The notes: a model not told the origin generated them from the sequence alone. A stretch of 63,564 nt of DNA from an uncultured Eubacteriales bacterium (GCA_900542935.1 UQPN01000013.1:1-63564), one strand, 5' to 3'; positions 48,800-57,463 are shown, numbered from the stretch's first letter. Program-made: numbers and translations.

Positions 48800-49148
48800 G
48801 CAGCAATATAAAAAATCCGCCCTGCTTCGGTTTACACCGGAACAGGGCGAAATTATTCTTCGCTGTACCACCTGTTTTCGCTTCGCGCGCCTGAAATTCC
48901 GGCATTCATGCCGCACGCCGCCGCCAAGCCTTGTTTGCGCCCGTATCGTGGGCAATCCGTCGAAGCCTACGCGCCGCGGAATTTCTCCCGGTTTCAGCCC
49001 CGCCGCTCGGAAGGGAAACGGTTCGTTCTCCGCGCCGATACCGTTTTTCAGCCCCGGAACGGTATTCTCTGCACGCGCGCTTATCCGCCTTTTTTCGGGC
49101 AGGAAAGGAAAACTCCCCACGCTTCGTTATCGCGTTTATATGATTGAT
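48800..49148 (-). promoter_or_regulatory. T-box riboswitch leader of pheST
   Basis: Transcribed on the minus strand from about 49148 to 48800. The T-box core AGGTGGTACAGCG lies at 48861-48873 (consensus AGGGTGGTACCGCG), giving the UGGU that pairs with the uncharged tRNA 3' end. A GC-rich terminator follows, 48816-48849, CGCCCTG...CAGGGCG with TTTTTT after it. Uncharged tRNA-Phe would favour the antiterminator and expression. Stem I and the specifier codon (expected UUC) lie upstream, about 48890-49140; I could not place the specifier with certainty. Confidence 0.8.
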
Positions 49149-49154
49149 AAAAAT

Positions 49155-49183
49155 ATTATAGCCGATTTTTGCCGTTTCGTCAA
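49155..49183 (-). promoter_or_regulatory. Promoter of the pheST T-box transcript
   Basis: On the minus strand TTGACG (49178-49183), 17-bp spacer, TATAAT (49155-49160). It begins only 21 bases after the mscL stop. Confidence 0.75.
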
Positions 49184-49203
49184 CGAAAATAGGGTACCGA
49201 AAT

Positions 49204-49854
49204 TTATTTCGCCTGATTTTCTTTCAGAAGCTCCACGATTTCGGCAAGGAGGCGCGTGTTTTCCGTTGCTTTTCTTTCCGCTTCGGCAGCCGCCTCTTCC
49301 GCCGCTTTCTTTGCCGCCGCGTCCGCCGCGGCTTTCTGTTCCGCCGCCGCTTTTACTTCGTCTTCGTATTTTGCAAGCGCCTGTTTGCGGGAAAGTCCGC
49401 TTTTTCTGTATTCGGCAATCTTCTTTTTCTTCGGCAGGTTTACGTCGTCCCACATTTTGTCGTGCGCTTCCGATACCTTGTTGATCGTTTTCACGATGCA
49501 GAACAGCACAAACGCGATTAAAAGGAAATTGATAACGGCGTTGATAAACGCGCCCCAGTCGATATAAATGGAAGCCGCGAGATCCACCGCGCCGCTGCCG
49601 TCCGCCGCGGGCACTTTTCTTAAATACGTATAGATGTTTTCCAGCGAATCTTCGCCCAGAATCAGCGCCAGCAGAAAATTGATGATCGGCTTTAAAATAT
49701 GATCGGAAAGCGCGTTGACGATCGCGGTGAACGCGCCACCGACGATAACGCCTACGGCAAGATCCAGCACGTTGCCGCGCATGATGAATTTGCCGAACTC
49801 ATCGAAAAACTTCTTCATTCCCTTTATCTTCTTTTCTTTCGTTTTCTGTTTCAT
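49204..49854 (-). CDS. mscL: Large-conductance mechanosensitive channel MscL, extended C-terminus
   Basis: 216 residues, against about 130-150 in most MscL. The core is intact: an N-terminal amphipathic FDEFGKFIMRGNVLDLAVG segment, TM1 at about 29-58 and TM2 at about 104-126, ending before KKKKIAEYRK. The remaining about 75 residues are a Glu/Lys/Ala-rich predicted coiled coil with no Cys or aromatic core, ending LLKENQAK. The channel opens under membrane tension to release solutes. The extension may form a long C-terminal bundle. Start preceded by GGAG 11 bases upstream; an ATG at codon 13 also has a purine-rich site. Confidence 0.92.
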   Translation of the reverse strand: MKQKTKEKKIKGMKKFFDEFGKFIMRGNVLDLAVGVIVGGAFTAIVNALSDHILKPIINFLLALILGEDSLENIYTYLRKVPAADGSGAVDLAASIYIDWGAFINAVINFLLIAFVLFCIVKTINKVSEAHDKMWDDVNLPKKKKIAEYRKSGLSRKQALAKYEDEVKAAAEQKAAADAAAKKAAEEAAAEAERKATENTRLLAEIVELLKENQAK

Positions 49855-49969
49855 TTCAAAAAACGCTCCGTAAATTATTGTTTGCGCCGTCGGCGTTACG
49901 CGTTGTTTATGCGTTGTTTGCAGGCAACCTGCGCCCTGCCCGCGCCGCTTTTACATTGTAGCACGAAAA

Positions 49970-50005
49970 GCGAAAAAAGTACAGCTTTTCGCCGTACTTT
50001 TTCGC
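49970..50005 (-). terminator. Terminator after the small helical protein genes
   Basis: A perfect 12-bp stem, GCGAAAAAGTAC with GTACTTTTTTCGC on the minus strand, is followed by TTTTCG. The rest of 49855-50060 shows no gene; a TACAAT about 55 bases before mscL may be part of its promoter. Confidence 0.65.
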
Positions 50006-50060
50006 CGTTTTTTACGATTTTTTTGTGGTTTTATCCGTTTTTTCTATCCGATCGCCCGGT

Positions 50061-50273
50061 TTATTGCCGCTGCGCGCCGTCGGAAAGTCCTTCCAGAAAA
50101 AACACGTTTCGCGCCGCGCGTTCCATTCCCCGCCAAATCATCTCCCGCGTTTCGTGCCTTTCCGCCCTGAACAACGCCCGCGCAAAGGCATAAAAAAGAG
50201 TACGCTCGGTTTGCGCCATATCTTCGATGCTGTCTTTTTCGTTTAACGTAATATCCCGTTTCGCGTTTTTCAT
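50061..50273 (-). CDS. Small helical protein of unknown function
   Basis: 70 residues, with no recognised family. It is acidic at the N-terminus and then rich in Arg, Ala and Glu in an amphipathic pattern (TLFYAFARALFRAERHETREM). GGGGGAT lies just before the ATG. It follows the next gene by 13 bases in the same direction, so the two form an operon. Coding status is supported by the ribosome site, the tight spacing and the helical pattern, not by homology. Confidence 0.45.
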   Translation of the reverse strand: MKNAKRDITLNEKDSIEDMAQTERTLFYAFARALFRAERHETREMIWRGMERAARNVFFLEGLSDGAQRQ

Positions 50274-50286
50274 TTTTATCCCCCGT

Positions 50287-50532
50287 TTACGCCTCTTCTT
50301 TTTTCGCCAGCGTCAAAAGCGCCTTTTTTCCCTGCGCGTGCGATACCGCAAGACGTTCCATGTCCTGCGCCAGCGCCGCGTTGAAAAACAGCCGCGAATA
50401 TATTTTGCTTTTCTTTTCGGCCAGATCTTCGATTTTCGCCAGATAATGCAGCCAGCCGCATTCTCCGCCGCACTTTGTTCCGGCGCCGGCTTCGGTATTC
50501 TTCTCCGTTTTTTCTTTTCTGATGTCGTTCAT
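50287..50532 (-). CDS. Small helical protein of unknown function, partner of the previous gene
   Basis: 81 residues, starting at the ATG with a GGCGGA site. It has a Lys/Glu-rich N-terminus, Cys in CGGECGW, then an amphipathic helix (KIYSRLFFNAALAQDMERLAV). The shape recalls short spore-coat or ferritin-like helical proteins, but I find no diagnostic motif. The open frame extends 23 codons further upstream without a ribosome site. Stretch 50533-50658 holds no other gene. Confidence 0.45.
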   Translation of the reverse strand: MNDIRKEKTEKNTEAGAGTKCGGECGWLHYLAKIEDLAEKKSKIYSRLFFNAALAQDMERLAVSHAQGKKALLTLAKKEEA

Positions 50533-50658
50533 TCCGCCGCTACCCCCGTTGCTTTCGATTACCAGCTTGCGCGGTTTCCGAAAAAAATATACCCGCCGCA
50601 AGCGAAAAAAATTTGAAAATATTCGGATACGATAACGGCTCGTTATTATTAAATCTTC

Positions 50659-53600
50659 TTATTTCTTTTTACCGAACTTTGCTTTGATTGCGGCGATTAA
50701 ATCCGCAAGCGATTTTTTCTTAATAGCAAATCCGCCGATTCCCGCAACCGCAGCCGAACCGATTACGATACCCGCAATCGTTCCGCCCGAAAGTCCGTCC
50801 TTTTTAGCGGGTGGGGTGATTTCGCCCCCGTCCGAAGTCTTATCTTCGTATACAGCCGTAAGCGTTGTTGCCCCCGTTACGGTGAAGGTATAACTCTTGT
50901 CGGTGCTTACGATTTTTCCGGTTTCGTCCTGCCAACCTTTGAACACTTTACCTTCTTTATCTTCTGCCGTTACGGTTACGCTTTCGCCGTGTGCAAAAAA
51001 TTTACTTTCGCCGTTTATTACCACGTTATGCGTGCCGATTTTGGCAATTCTAAGGTCGGTGATTTCGTTTCCGTCCTTGTCATAGTATTTTCCGCAAACC
51101 GAACACTTGTAGTGTCCTTTCGTTCCGAAATTTTCCGTCGTTGCAGGAATTTCGTCTTTCCACGCACCGTAAGTATGCGGAGCAAAATCGGTATCGACTT
51201 CACGGGATTGCGCCAAAAACGCAGTATTCGCAAACGTAGCGGTGTATTTCATTTTGCCTTTTTCTTTGCATGTTGCCGCTGTGATTACCGTTCCGCTTGC
51301 GGTTACCGTTTCGCTTTCGATATGCGTATTGTCATGCTTGCAAACTCTTTCCGCTTTGCAGGTATTATCGCTCGTCCAAGTATATTTTACTTCGCCCCAG
51401 TCGTGAATATGCGCGTTGTGTTGTTTTGTATAATAATACGTTACGGTTTGCCCGCTGCCGCTTACCGGCTGATTCATACCTTCAACTCTGCTTAACGTAT
51501 AGCCGAAAAGTTCCGGGGCGGCCGTCCAGTTGATCATACTTCCTACCGCAAGAGGTATCACGGCTTTTGGAGCGTGAGGAATTTCGCTGCCGTCATCGAA
51601 CCTGTACTCGATATTAACGTTTGCGTAAGTTTGGGTTTCGGTGTCGTCGTTTGCAAGTACGTTTCCGTTTTCGTCGGTTATCGCAAAAGCAACGGTGTCG
51701 CCGTTATTTAGCAATGCGTCCGATGGGATTTGGTAAATGAGTTCACAATTTTCCAATCCCGAATTCATATTGCTGCCTTCATAGCTCAAAGCACCTTTTG
51801 GCCAAAACTTGCTCTTTTCGCTCCATACGGGAATGGTGAAAGTCCGCGATGTCTCAAGTTTGTCCCCACTTCTCGTGGTGGCAACACTGCCATCAGCTCG
51901 CTTTATCCACAATTTCATGGTAACGCAGCGCTCCGCGGTATCCGAAAGATTTTGGATAATAGTTCGCAGTTCGATTTTTTCGCCGACCATATGGGTGCCG
52001 AATTTATTTTTTTCGGCGCCGCTCAGCAACACTCCGTTACGATAGTTTGCAAAATTAACATATCCGTTATAAGTCGCGTCCGTAAAATCCGACGATGCGG
52101 AATACTTCCCTGTATATTTTTTGACTTCGGGATCTGCTACATACAGACTTTTACCGCCAACAAGCTGCGACATTCTCTTGTACCCTTGCAACTTACAAAC
52201 TTCGCAGAACGGATAATCGGTATCGCGCATAAGACATTCATAACTTGAATTATAAGCATTGCTGTACGATTTTGAAGGACAAGAATAAGTTTTTCTGAAC
52301 CCTAACAGTTTTTTCCACTTCACTTGTTCCGGATTGACGTTGAAGGCAACGTTAAGCGAAGTAATATCCGTTTGTTCCGACACCCTGTCCATATACTCGT
52401 CGCCGAGCCCCAACAATCCGTGCCCGAACTCGTGAGCAAAAGTTTTTGGCGCGCGATAACTGTCGGACGGGGTTATGAAATAATGAAAACCGAACGGAAG
52501 ATTTGTATATGCGTCCCCGAAGTTGCGGTTGGTATTGACAAGCAAAGCAAATTGATTGATATAATTATGCACATAATAATACGGCGGATATTGCTCGTCA
52601 TCGTTCCAGTACATTTTGTCCGGTTCTGTTTTATTCGGAATATGCGCGTCGTGTATCTGCTCGATAAACGCAGGTCCTATACAACGTTCAAAAATATGAT
52701 TTTTCCAGGGATTGCCCATGTTTGTAGATATCGATGAAGAATTGTTAGAGCCTACGACTACGTCGAAAAACGTACTGCCGCCGTTTTCGAAACTCGATTC
52801 CGAAGCCGTGCAAAGAGCGTAGACGTTAAACCTATCGGCATAACTGCGATATGGTTCGTATTGCATAGCCCCCCTCCATACCTTTTTTACATCGCCGATA
52901 AATTTTTGTTGCTGACTTTTGGTGTATCCTTCGCCGCAAACGACGATTACCATATTCTCCGTGTCGCTTCTCGTCTTTTGAACGGTAAACACGGGAATTG
53001 CGGAATTTGTATATTTACCGTCGGCGGAGTAATTCGGCCCGAGCGTAAGCGTAAGTTTCCGATCCGTACTTACGTCCCATTCTTGATTTGGGTCCTCTTC
53101 CGGCTCGGCAACGGTATAATCGTCCTCCGTCTTGTCGGGCGCAGCGCCTTTATACGGATTTTCCGACGTACCGTTCCCCGAAGTCGCTACGTAATAATCG
53201 GTATCAAGATAAAATGCCGGTCTGACTCCGATATAGCTGCGTTGCGGCGATTCTCGTCCTATCGTTCCGTTATTGTGAACGTAACGCATATCATGGTTAC
53301 AATCGGAAACCGGCGTTCTGAGCCAATACGGCCAGCTCATACCTTGCTCGTTACTGCCTATATAATAATCGCCCAAATTTTTCCAGACGGCATTCACTTG
53401 CTTAACGTCGAGAAGAAATACTTTTTCGGTTGAATTTTCTCCGTATGCGCTTTCAAAGTTATCGGCAACGTTTTGGATATCATAATTCAATTCCAGATCA
53501 GAGCGACCGTCGCCGTCATAAATCCCTTGTTTGTATTCGGGGTGCGATACAAGAGAGCGTTGAGTAACGGTTTTCATGGCGGCAATCTCTGCTTTTGTAA

Positions 53601-54108
53601 AGTCGTTCAAAAAACCGGCTTTTTCATCGTACGCATTGCCGTCAACATACCCCGCCCTCGGCGGATTGCCGCACAACCACTTCACCTCGCCGGCATCAGC
53701 CGCGGAATTCAACCACGAGCGCATATTGCTGTCTTTCCAGTAATTAGAACCGTAGGTATCGCGCTTATAATTGCGGCTGTGAGATTTCGAACGGCTGTTG
53801 TCGTTTGTCATAGCATCGTAAGGAAGCGTATCAATGATATAGTCGGCAAGCATTAGGCAGCCTTTATCGTCCACGCTTACGCATCTCCATATTACATCCT
53901 TGCCGTTGTACTTACCAAGGCTTATATATTGCCCTAATTCTACTTGCGTTGTTTTCGATTCGCCTGCCGACAAGGAGTTTTGAACGTTTGCCCCGTTATA
54001 TCCCGCATCGGCGAAGTTTTTGCGCAACTTCATTGCCTCGCCGCCGCAAATAGCAATAACGAAAGCCATCATTAAAACCGTACTTATTTTTTTTAAATAT
54101 TTTTTCAT
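50659..54108 (-). CDS. Secreted multidomain protein with M64-type zinc metalloprotease domain
   Basis: 1149 residues. A signal-peptide-like N-terminus (Lys-rich, hydrophobic 10-22) precedes a DUF6273-like domain at about 55-300 (LGQYISLGKYNG, YWLRTPVSD, GVRPAFYLD). A peptidase M64-type domain follows at about 345-640 with zinc motif HEFGHGLLGLGDEY at 559-572. Then come a beta-rich region, a MucBP-like domain (about 830-895, ending TYYYTK), a Cys-containing segment around 902-1010 that resembles repeats common in clostridial surface proteins, an InlB-B-like repeat (about 1035-1090) and a C-terminal membrane helix (about 1107-1129) with a Lys-rich tail. No LPxTG. M64 includes the clostridial IgA protease; the substrate here is unknown. 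The base composition looks more AT-rich than neighbours, hinting at transfer. Confidence 0.85.
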   Translation of the reverse strand: MKKYLKKISTVLMMAFVIAICGGEAMKLRKNFADAGYNGANVQNSLSAGESKTTQVELGQYISLGKYNGKDVIWRCVSVDDKGCLMLADYIIDTLPYDAMTNDNSRSKSHSRNYKRDTYGSNYWKDSNMRSWLNSAADAGEVKWLCGNPPRAGYVDGNAYDEKAGFLNDFTKAEIAAMKTVTQRSLVSHPEYKQGIYDGDGRSDLELNYDIQNVADNFESAYGENSTEKVFLLDVKQVNAVWKNLGDYYIGSNEQGMSWPYWLRTPVSDCNHDMRYVHNNGTIGRESPQRSYIGVRPAFYLDTDYYVATSGNGTSENPYKGAAPDKTEDDYTVAEPEEDPNQEWDVSTDRKLTLTLGPNYSADGKYTNSAIPVFTVQKTRSDTENMVIVVCGEGYTKSQQQKFIGDVKKVWRGAMQYEPYRSYADRFNVYALCTASESSFENGGSTFFDVVVGSNNSSSISTNMGNPWKNHIFERCIGPAFIEQIHDAHIPNKTEPDKMYWNDDEQYPPYYYVHNYINQFALLVNTNRNFGDAYTNLPFGFHYFITPSDSYRAPKTFAHEFGHGLLGLGDEYMDRVSEQTDITSLNVAFNVNPEQVKWKKLLGFRKTYSCPSKSYSNAYNSSYECLMRDTDYPFCEVCKLQGYKRMSQLVGGKSLYVADPEVKKYTGKYSASSDFTDATYNGYVNFANYRNGVLLSGAEKNKFGTHMVGEKIELRTIIQNLSDTAERCVTMKLWIKRADGSVATTRSGDKLETSRTFTIPVWSEKSKFWPKGALSYEGSNMNSGLENCELIYQIPSDALLNNGDTVAFAITDENGNVLANDDTETQTYANVNIEYRFDDGSEIPHAPKAVIPLAVGSMINWTAAPELFGYTLSRVEGMNQPVSGSGQTVTYYYTKQHNAHIHDWGEVKYTWTSDNTCKAERVCKHDNTHIESETVTASGTVITAATCKEKGKMKYTATFANTAFLAQSREVDTDFAPHTYGAWKDEIPATTENFGTKGHYKCSVCGKYYDKDGNEITDLRIAKIGTHNVVINGESKFFAHGESVTVTAEDKEGKVFKGWQDETGKIVSTDKSYTFTVTGATTLTAVYEDKTSDGGEITPPAKKDGLSGGTIAGIVIGSAAVAGIGGFAIKKKSLADLIAAIKAKFGKKK

Positions 54109-54218
54109 CGGATCTCACTTCCTCGGAGCTTTTACTTTTGTAAGTTTCGGGCGTTATGTTTTTATTCGCCGCAATCAAAACTATTTTTATATGTTATTTC
54201 CCTTTATAAGACTAAAAT

Positions 54219-54257
54219 CGCACCGTTTCATAGGCTGTTTCCCTATGCAGCAGTGCG
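54219..54257 (-). terminator. Stem-loop, likely terminator of the membrane beta-propeller-like gene
   Basis: CGCAC pairs with GTGCG, and inside CATAGG pairs with CCTATG, leaving a 7-base loop. On the minus strand the hairpin is followed by ATTTTAG. It lies 26 bases past the stop at 54283. Confidence 0.45.
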
Positions 54258-54282
54258 GTCAGATAAAGATTTCTTCCTGCGA

Positions 54283-55341
54283 TTAACCCATCTTCGTCAA
54301 ATCGGTGGCGTAGCACCATTTCGCGCCCGTGAATTTTCCGAACTTGTATTTATCGGAAGCGGATTCGCACATCACGTACGTTTTTCCGTCCACGAGAACG
54401 ATTTCTTCGCTCATCGGCGCAATTTTATAATCGGCGGTAAGAGAACCGTTATCCAGCGAATACAAAGGAAGCTCGGCGCCCATCAAGGTTACTTTGCCTC
54501 CCGTAGCCGATTTCGAAAGATCGTATTCGTACAGATGCGAAAACGCCACGGCATAGGATGTAGAAATAACGGCTTTGCCGTTTTCGAAATACGCGCCCTG
54601 TACAAGCCCCGGCATGGAGATTGCCGCCGACGGCTGTTTTTTTAAACCGAACGCCGCTTCGTTTTCCCCTTCCGTGCCGTCGGCAAACGGGTAGCAGACA
54701 GCCATGGCGTAGTTGGTTTCGCCGCTTGCCGTTACGCGCTTATGCGTGTCGAGCGTGGGATAATTCTGTTCGCGGTAAAATTCGCCGGCTACAAGCGCGT
54801 TATCCCACACGGTTACGAACGCTACGCCGATATAGTCGCTTTTGTCTTCGCTTTCGATGAGAAACGTGCCTTTGCATTCCAGCCCCGATTCATCTTCCGC
54901 AGCCAACGCTTCCGCATACGAGTACACGTACAGGCAGTGCTTGCCGCTGCCGGCCACGTAAATATAATCGCCACGCACCGTGAGTCCGCCGCAATGCCCC
55001 GTGTAATCCGATCCGTCGGTATCTTTCAGATACAGCGTTTTCGCCTTTGCTTTTTTGCCCTCGGATTTTTTCACGAGGTACACGGGCGAAGCGCTTTTAT
55101 CGTTCATGTAGCCGCTAAGAAAGAACGTATCTTCGCGCGCGTCGTAAGAGATGCCCTGCGCGACGAATCCGTCGGAGATACCGGGAATTTCAAACGCCTT
55201 TTCGCTTGCCTTATAATACTCGCTTACGGAAATTCTGAAATACCCGACGGCCGCGCCGAAAAACACGACGATGACAATCGCCGCGATGCCGAGCGCGATT
55301 AAAAGTTTCTGCCACACTTTTTTCTTTGCTCTTTCCGCCAT
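54283..55341 (-). CDS. Membrane-anchored protein with beta-propeller-like extracellular part, unknown function
   Basis: 352 residues. A basic N-terminus (KKKVWQKLL) precedes one hydrophobic helix at about 15-35, then an extracellular region with repeated beta-strand blocks (SYDAREDTFFLSGY, GLTVRGDYIYVAGS, CLYVYSY, ENGKAVISTSY). The spacing suggests a propeller. No catalytic motif is recognised. ATG at 55341 with AAGGA 9 bases upstream; the open frame extends 34 codons more through the promoter. It follows the glycyl radical enzyme gene and may belong functionally to that cluster. Confidence 0.7.
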   Translation of the reverse strand: MAERAKKKVWQKLLIALGIAAIVIVVFFGAAVGYFRISVSEYYKASEKAFEIPGISDGFVAQGISYDAREDTFFLSGYMNDKSASPVYLVKKSEGKKAKAKTLYLKDTDGSDYTGHCGGLTVRGDYIYVAGSGKHCLYVYSYAEALAAEDESGLECKGTFLIESEDKSDYIGVAFVTVWDNALVAGEFYREQNYPTLDTHKRVTASGETNYAMAVCYPFADGTEGENEAAFGLKKQPSAAISMPGLVQGAYFENGKAVISTSYAVAFSHLYEYDLSKSATGGKVTLMGAELPLYSLDNGSLTADYKIAPMSEEIVLVDGKTYVMCESASDKYKFGKFTGAKWCYATDLTKMG

Positions 55342-55433
55342 TTTCGTACTTCCTTTGCGCTTGTATTTTGCGGGCGTTGCCGCCGCAAGTTTATCGCCGA
55401 ATGAAAACAAACTTATTTCCATTCGACTAAAAC

Positions 55434-55462
55434 AGTATAGCACAAAAATCGCGCCTTGTCAA
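55434..55462 (-). promoter_or_regulatory. Promoter inside the 3' end of the glycyl radical enzyme gene
   Basis: On the minus strand TTGACA (55457-55462), 17-bp spacer, TATACT (55434-55439). The -35 box covers the stop codon (TGA at 55459-55461) of the upstream gene, so the membrane protein has its own promoter. Confidence 0.65.
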
Positions 55463-56439
55463 GTGCCGTATTCCGTGCGGGCGATGACGTGATTCTGATA
55501 CGCCCTGTCAAGCTCGACGAAATACCCCGACCACCCCCACACGCGGACGATGAGATTGGGATATTTTTCGGGGTGCGCCTGCGCATCGAGCAGCGTTTCG
55601 CGATTTACGGCGTTGAGTTGAAGCTGATGTCCGCCGCGATCAATAAACGCTTTTACGAGCAGCGCGACTTTTTTCAACCCTTCGCCGTTACGGAAAACGC
55701 CGCTGTACAATTCCATGGTGAGCGGTCCGCCGTTGATGATTTTGCTCATATCGAATTTCGTGAACGAAAGAATCGTGGAAAACGGTCCGTCCGTTTTCGC
55801 GGCGAGCGACGGCGAAAACGAAGAAGCGAACGCTTCGCCCGCTTTTCTTCCGTCCGCCGTTGCGCCCACCCCGGCGGCGGAAACGACGTATTCCATCGCG
55901 CTGCCCGTGCCGGCGCGGTATACTCCGCCGCGGCGATTCGGTTTATTATTGAGATATGAAGAAAACGTTTCCATAAGAAAGCAAAGTCTTTCGTCCGCTT
56001 CGTTGTTATTGCCCGTTTTCGGCTGCGAAAGCAGCGTTTGCCGCAAATCTTCGCGCCCCGCGAAGTTCGTTTCAAGCGCGGAAACAAGTTCGGCTTTACC
56101 CGCCGTTTTTTCTTCGAATACGGCTTTTTTTATGGCTTCGAGCGCGTCGGCGGCGTTGGAAAGTCCCACGCCGTGAACGCCGTAATTATTGTATTTCGCG
56201 CCGCCTTCGAAAGCGTAACGCCCGCGCTCTATGCACGGCGAAACGAAAATCGAAATCAGCGCGTCGCGCGGCTGCGCTGCGGCATTGCACCTTTCTGTAA
56301 TCTTATCGCACCCGGCTTCGATCGCGCTTTTTACTTCGCGCTCGAATTCCGCGTAAGATTCGCTGCCGATCAGCTTTGAAAGGGTTACCTGCCTTACGAC
56401 TTCGGGGAAAATCAATTTATCAATATTCGGCACGTCGTG
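55459..56439 (-). CDS. Glycyl radical enzyme, C-terminal part (frameshifted)
   Basis: About 326 residues continuing the protein of the next entry in another frame. The frame is open back to 56568, but similarity begins at HDVPNIDK. The C-terminus carries the glycyl radical motif RVWGWSGYF, with the radical Gly in RVWG. A GGHQLQLNAVN segment supports the family. Joined to the N-terminal part it gives about 667 residues, shorter than pyruvate formate-lyase (about 760) or the dehydratases (about 790-850). Substrate not assignable. Confidence 0.75.
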   Translation of the reverse strand, partial: HDVPNIDKLIFPEVVRQVTLSKLIGSESYAEFEREVKSAIEAGCDKITERCNAAAQPRDALISIFVSPCIERGRYAFEGGAKYNNYGVHGVGLSNAADALEAIKKAVFEEKTAGKAELVSALETNFAGREDLRQTLLSQPKTGNNNEADERLCFLMETFSSYLNNKPNRRGGVYRAGTGSAMEYVVSAAGVGATADGRKAGEAFASSFSPSLAAKTDGPFSTILSFTKFDMSKIINGGPLTMELYSGVFRNGEGLKKVALLVKAFIDRGGHQLQLNAVNRETLLDAQAHPEKYPNLIVRVWGWSGYFVELDRAYQNHVIARTEYGT

Positions 56440-57463
56440 CCCCGCAGCGCGGCACGATGATTTCCCAACAGGCGGCAACGGCATAGTTTCTTGCGTCGAT
56501 CGGATCGTAGCCGAGGCGGACAAGTCCTTTGATCGCCGCGTCGTCGTTGCTATACTGCGGAAAGCCAAGCCCCTGACGGGTGAGCCGCGAAGCGCGTTCG
56601 TAAAGCTCCGCGGGCGTTTCCGAATTTACGCGAAGGTTGATTTTCGGATCGATCAACGCGAGTTCTTCGCTTGCCGTAAGCGCGATTTCGCTCAGAAAAG
56701 AAAAAGAATTTTCGCCGTTTTTGTCGCACCCGCCGAGAACGAGACTCTGCCCGTTATCGCCCTGCTGAATACCGCGATACAAGTCGGTATCGTAGTTCAT
56801 CGCGATGAAAAACAACTCGGTATCTTCCGTGAGTTCGCCGAGAGATACGCCGCGCCGGACGGACTCTTCGGCATAGGGAAGCATGTAGCGATCGAATCTG
56901 CCGAGCGTGAGATGATCGTTGCCGTTCAGGCGCAGAACGTAGTGAAGAAACCGCAAAGAAATGAGAGCATGATAGTAGGTGGAAGCGCCGTTTTCCGGCA
57001 CGACAGCAAGCGCGGCGGCAAGCCTTTCGCGCCCCGCTTCTTCCGCGCCTTTCCGCCATTTTTCCGCGAGATTTCCGCAAACCCGGAGATACCGCAGCGA
57101 AAGATCGTAAAAACGCTTCGCTTCCGCATCCGCCGCGGACAGGCGTTCGAGAATTTTTGCGCGCAAGCCGCTCAGCCCGACCGCAAGAAACGTTTCGTAA
57201 TCGACGGTGAGATTGCCGCCGCGCGAACGCCATACTTCGTCTTGCGGAAGGCGCGCGCGATAGCGGTTAAACCCGAAATCGTCCGATTCGTAAAACAAGG
57301 GCTTCTCGTTTTCGGCGGCGCGTTCGAACAATCGGAAATACTGCTCTTCTTCGCTTTGCGCGCCGAGATCTTCCGGCAGATTTTCGGGGCGTTCGGGATT
57401 GCGGCGTTTGCGGTACTCGCGGCCGAGCAGAAATTCTCTGCATTTTTTTACTTTTTCCGTCAT
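56420..57463 (-). CDS. Glycyl radical enzyme, N-terminal part (frameshifted)
   Basis: 347 residues. The fold-typical segments are present: LHYVLRLNGNDHLTLGRFDRYM and GDNGQSLVLGG in the barrel, DPKINLRV, and then NYAVAACWE with the catalytic Cys followed by Trp and the conserved Glu of dehydratase-type enzymes. Right after VPRCG the frame runs into a stop. Removing one base from the C4 run at 56440-56443 (plus strand) joins it cleanly to the C-terminal frame, giving PRCGHDVPN. The break is a real mutation, a programmed shift or an assembly error. The activase lies 59 bases upstream. Confidence 0.75.
   Translation of the reverse strand: MTEKVKKCREFLLGREYRKRRNPERPENLPEDLGAQSEEEQYFRLFERAAENEKPLFYESDDFGFNRYRARLPQDEVWRSRGGNLTVDYETFLAVGLSGLRAKILERLSAADAEAKRFYDLSLRYLRVCGNLAEKWRKGAEEAGRERLAAALAVVPENGASTYYHALISLRFLHYVLRLNGNDHLTLGRFDRYMLPYAEESVRRGVSLGELTEDTELFFIAMNYDTDLYRGIQQGDNGQSLVLGGCDKNGENSFSFLSEIALTASEELALIDPKINLRVNSETPAELYERASRLTRQGLGFPQYSNDDAAIKGLVRLGYDPIDARNYAVAACWEIIVPRCGARRAEY

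Noticed and set aside
48767..49120. 118-residue N-terminal extension of PheS
   Set aside because: The frame is open but contains a T-box, its terminator and a promoter; the ribosome site and conserved coiled coil begin at 48766.
54180..54282. Transposon end or attachment site
   Set aside because: The hairpin has no repeated partner and no recombinase gene is in the window; it fits a terminator better.
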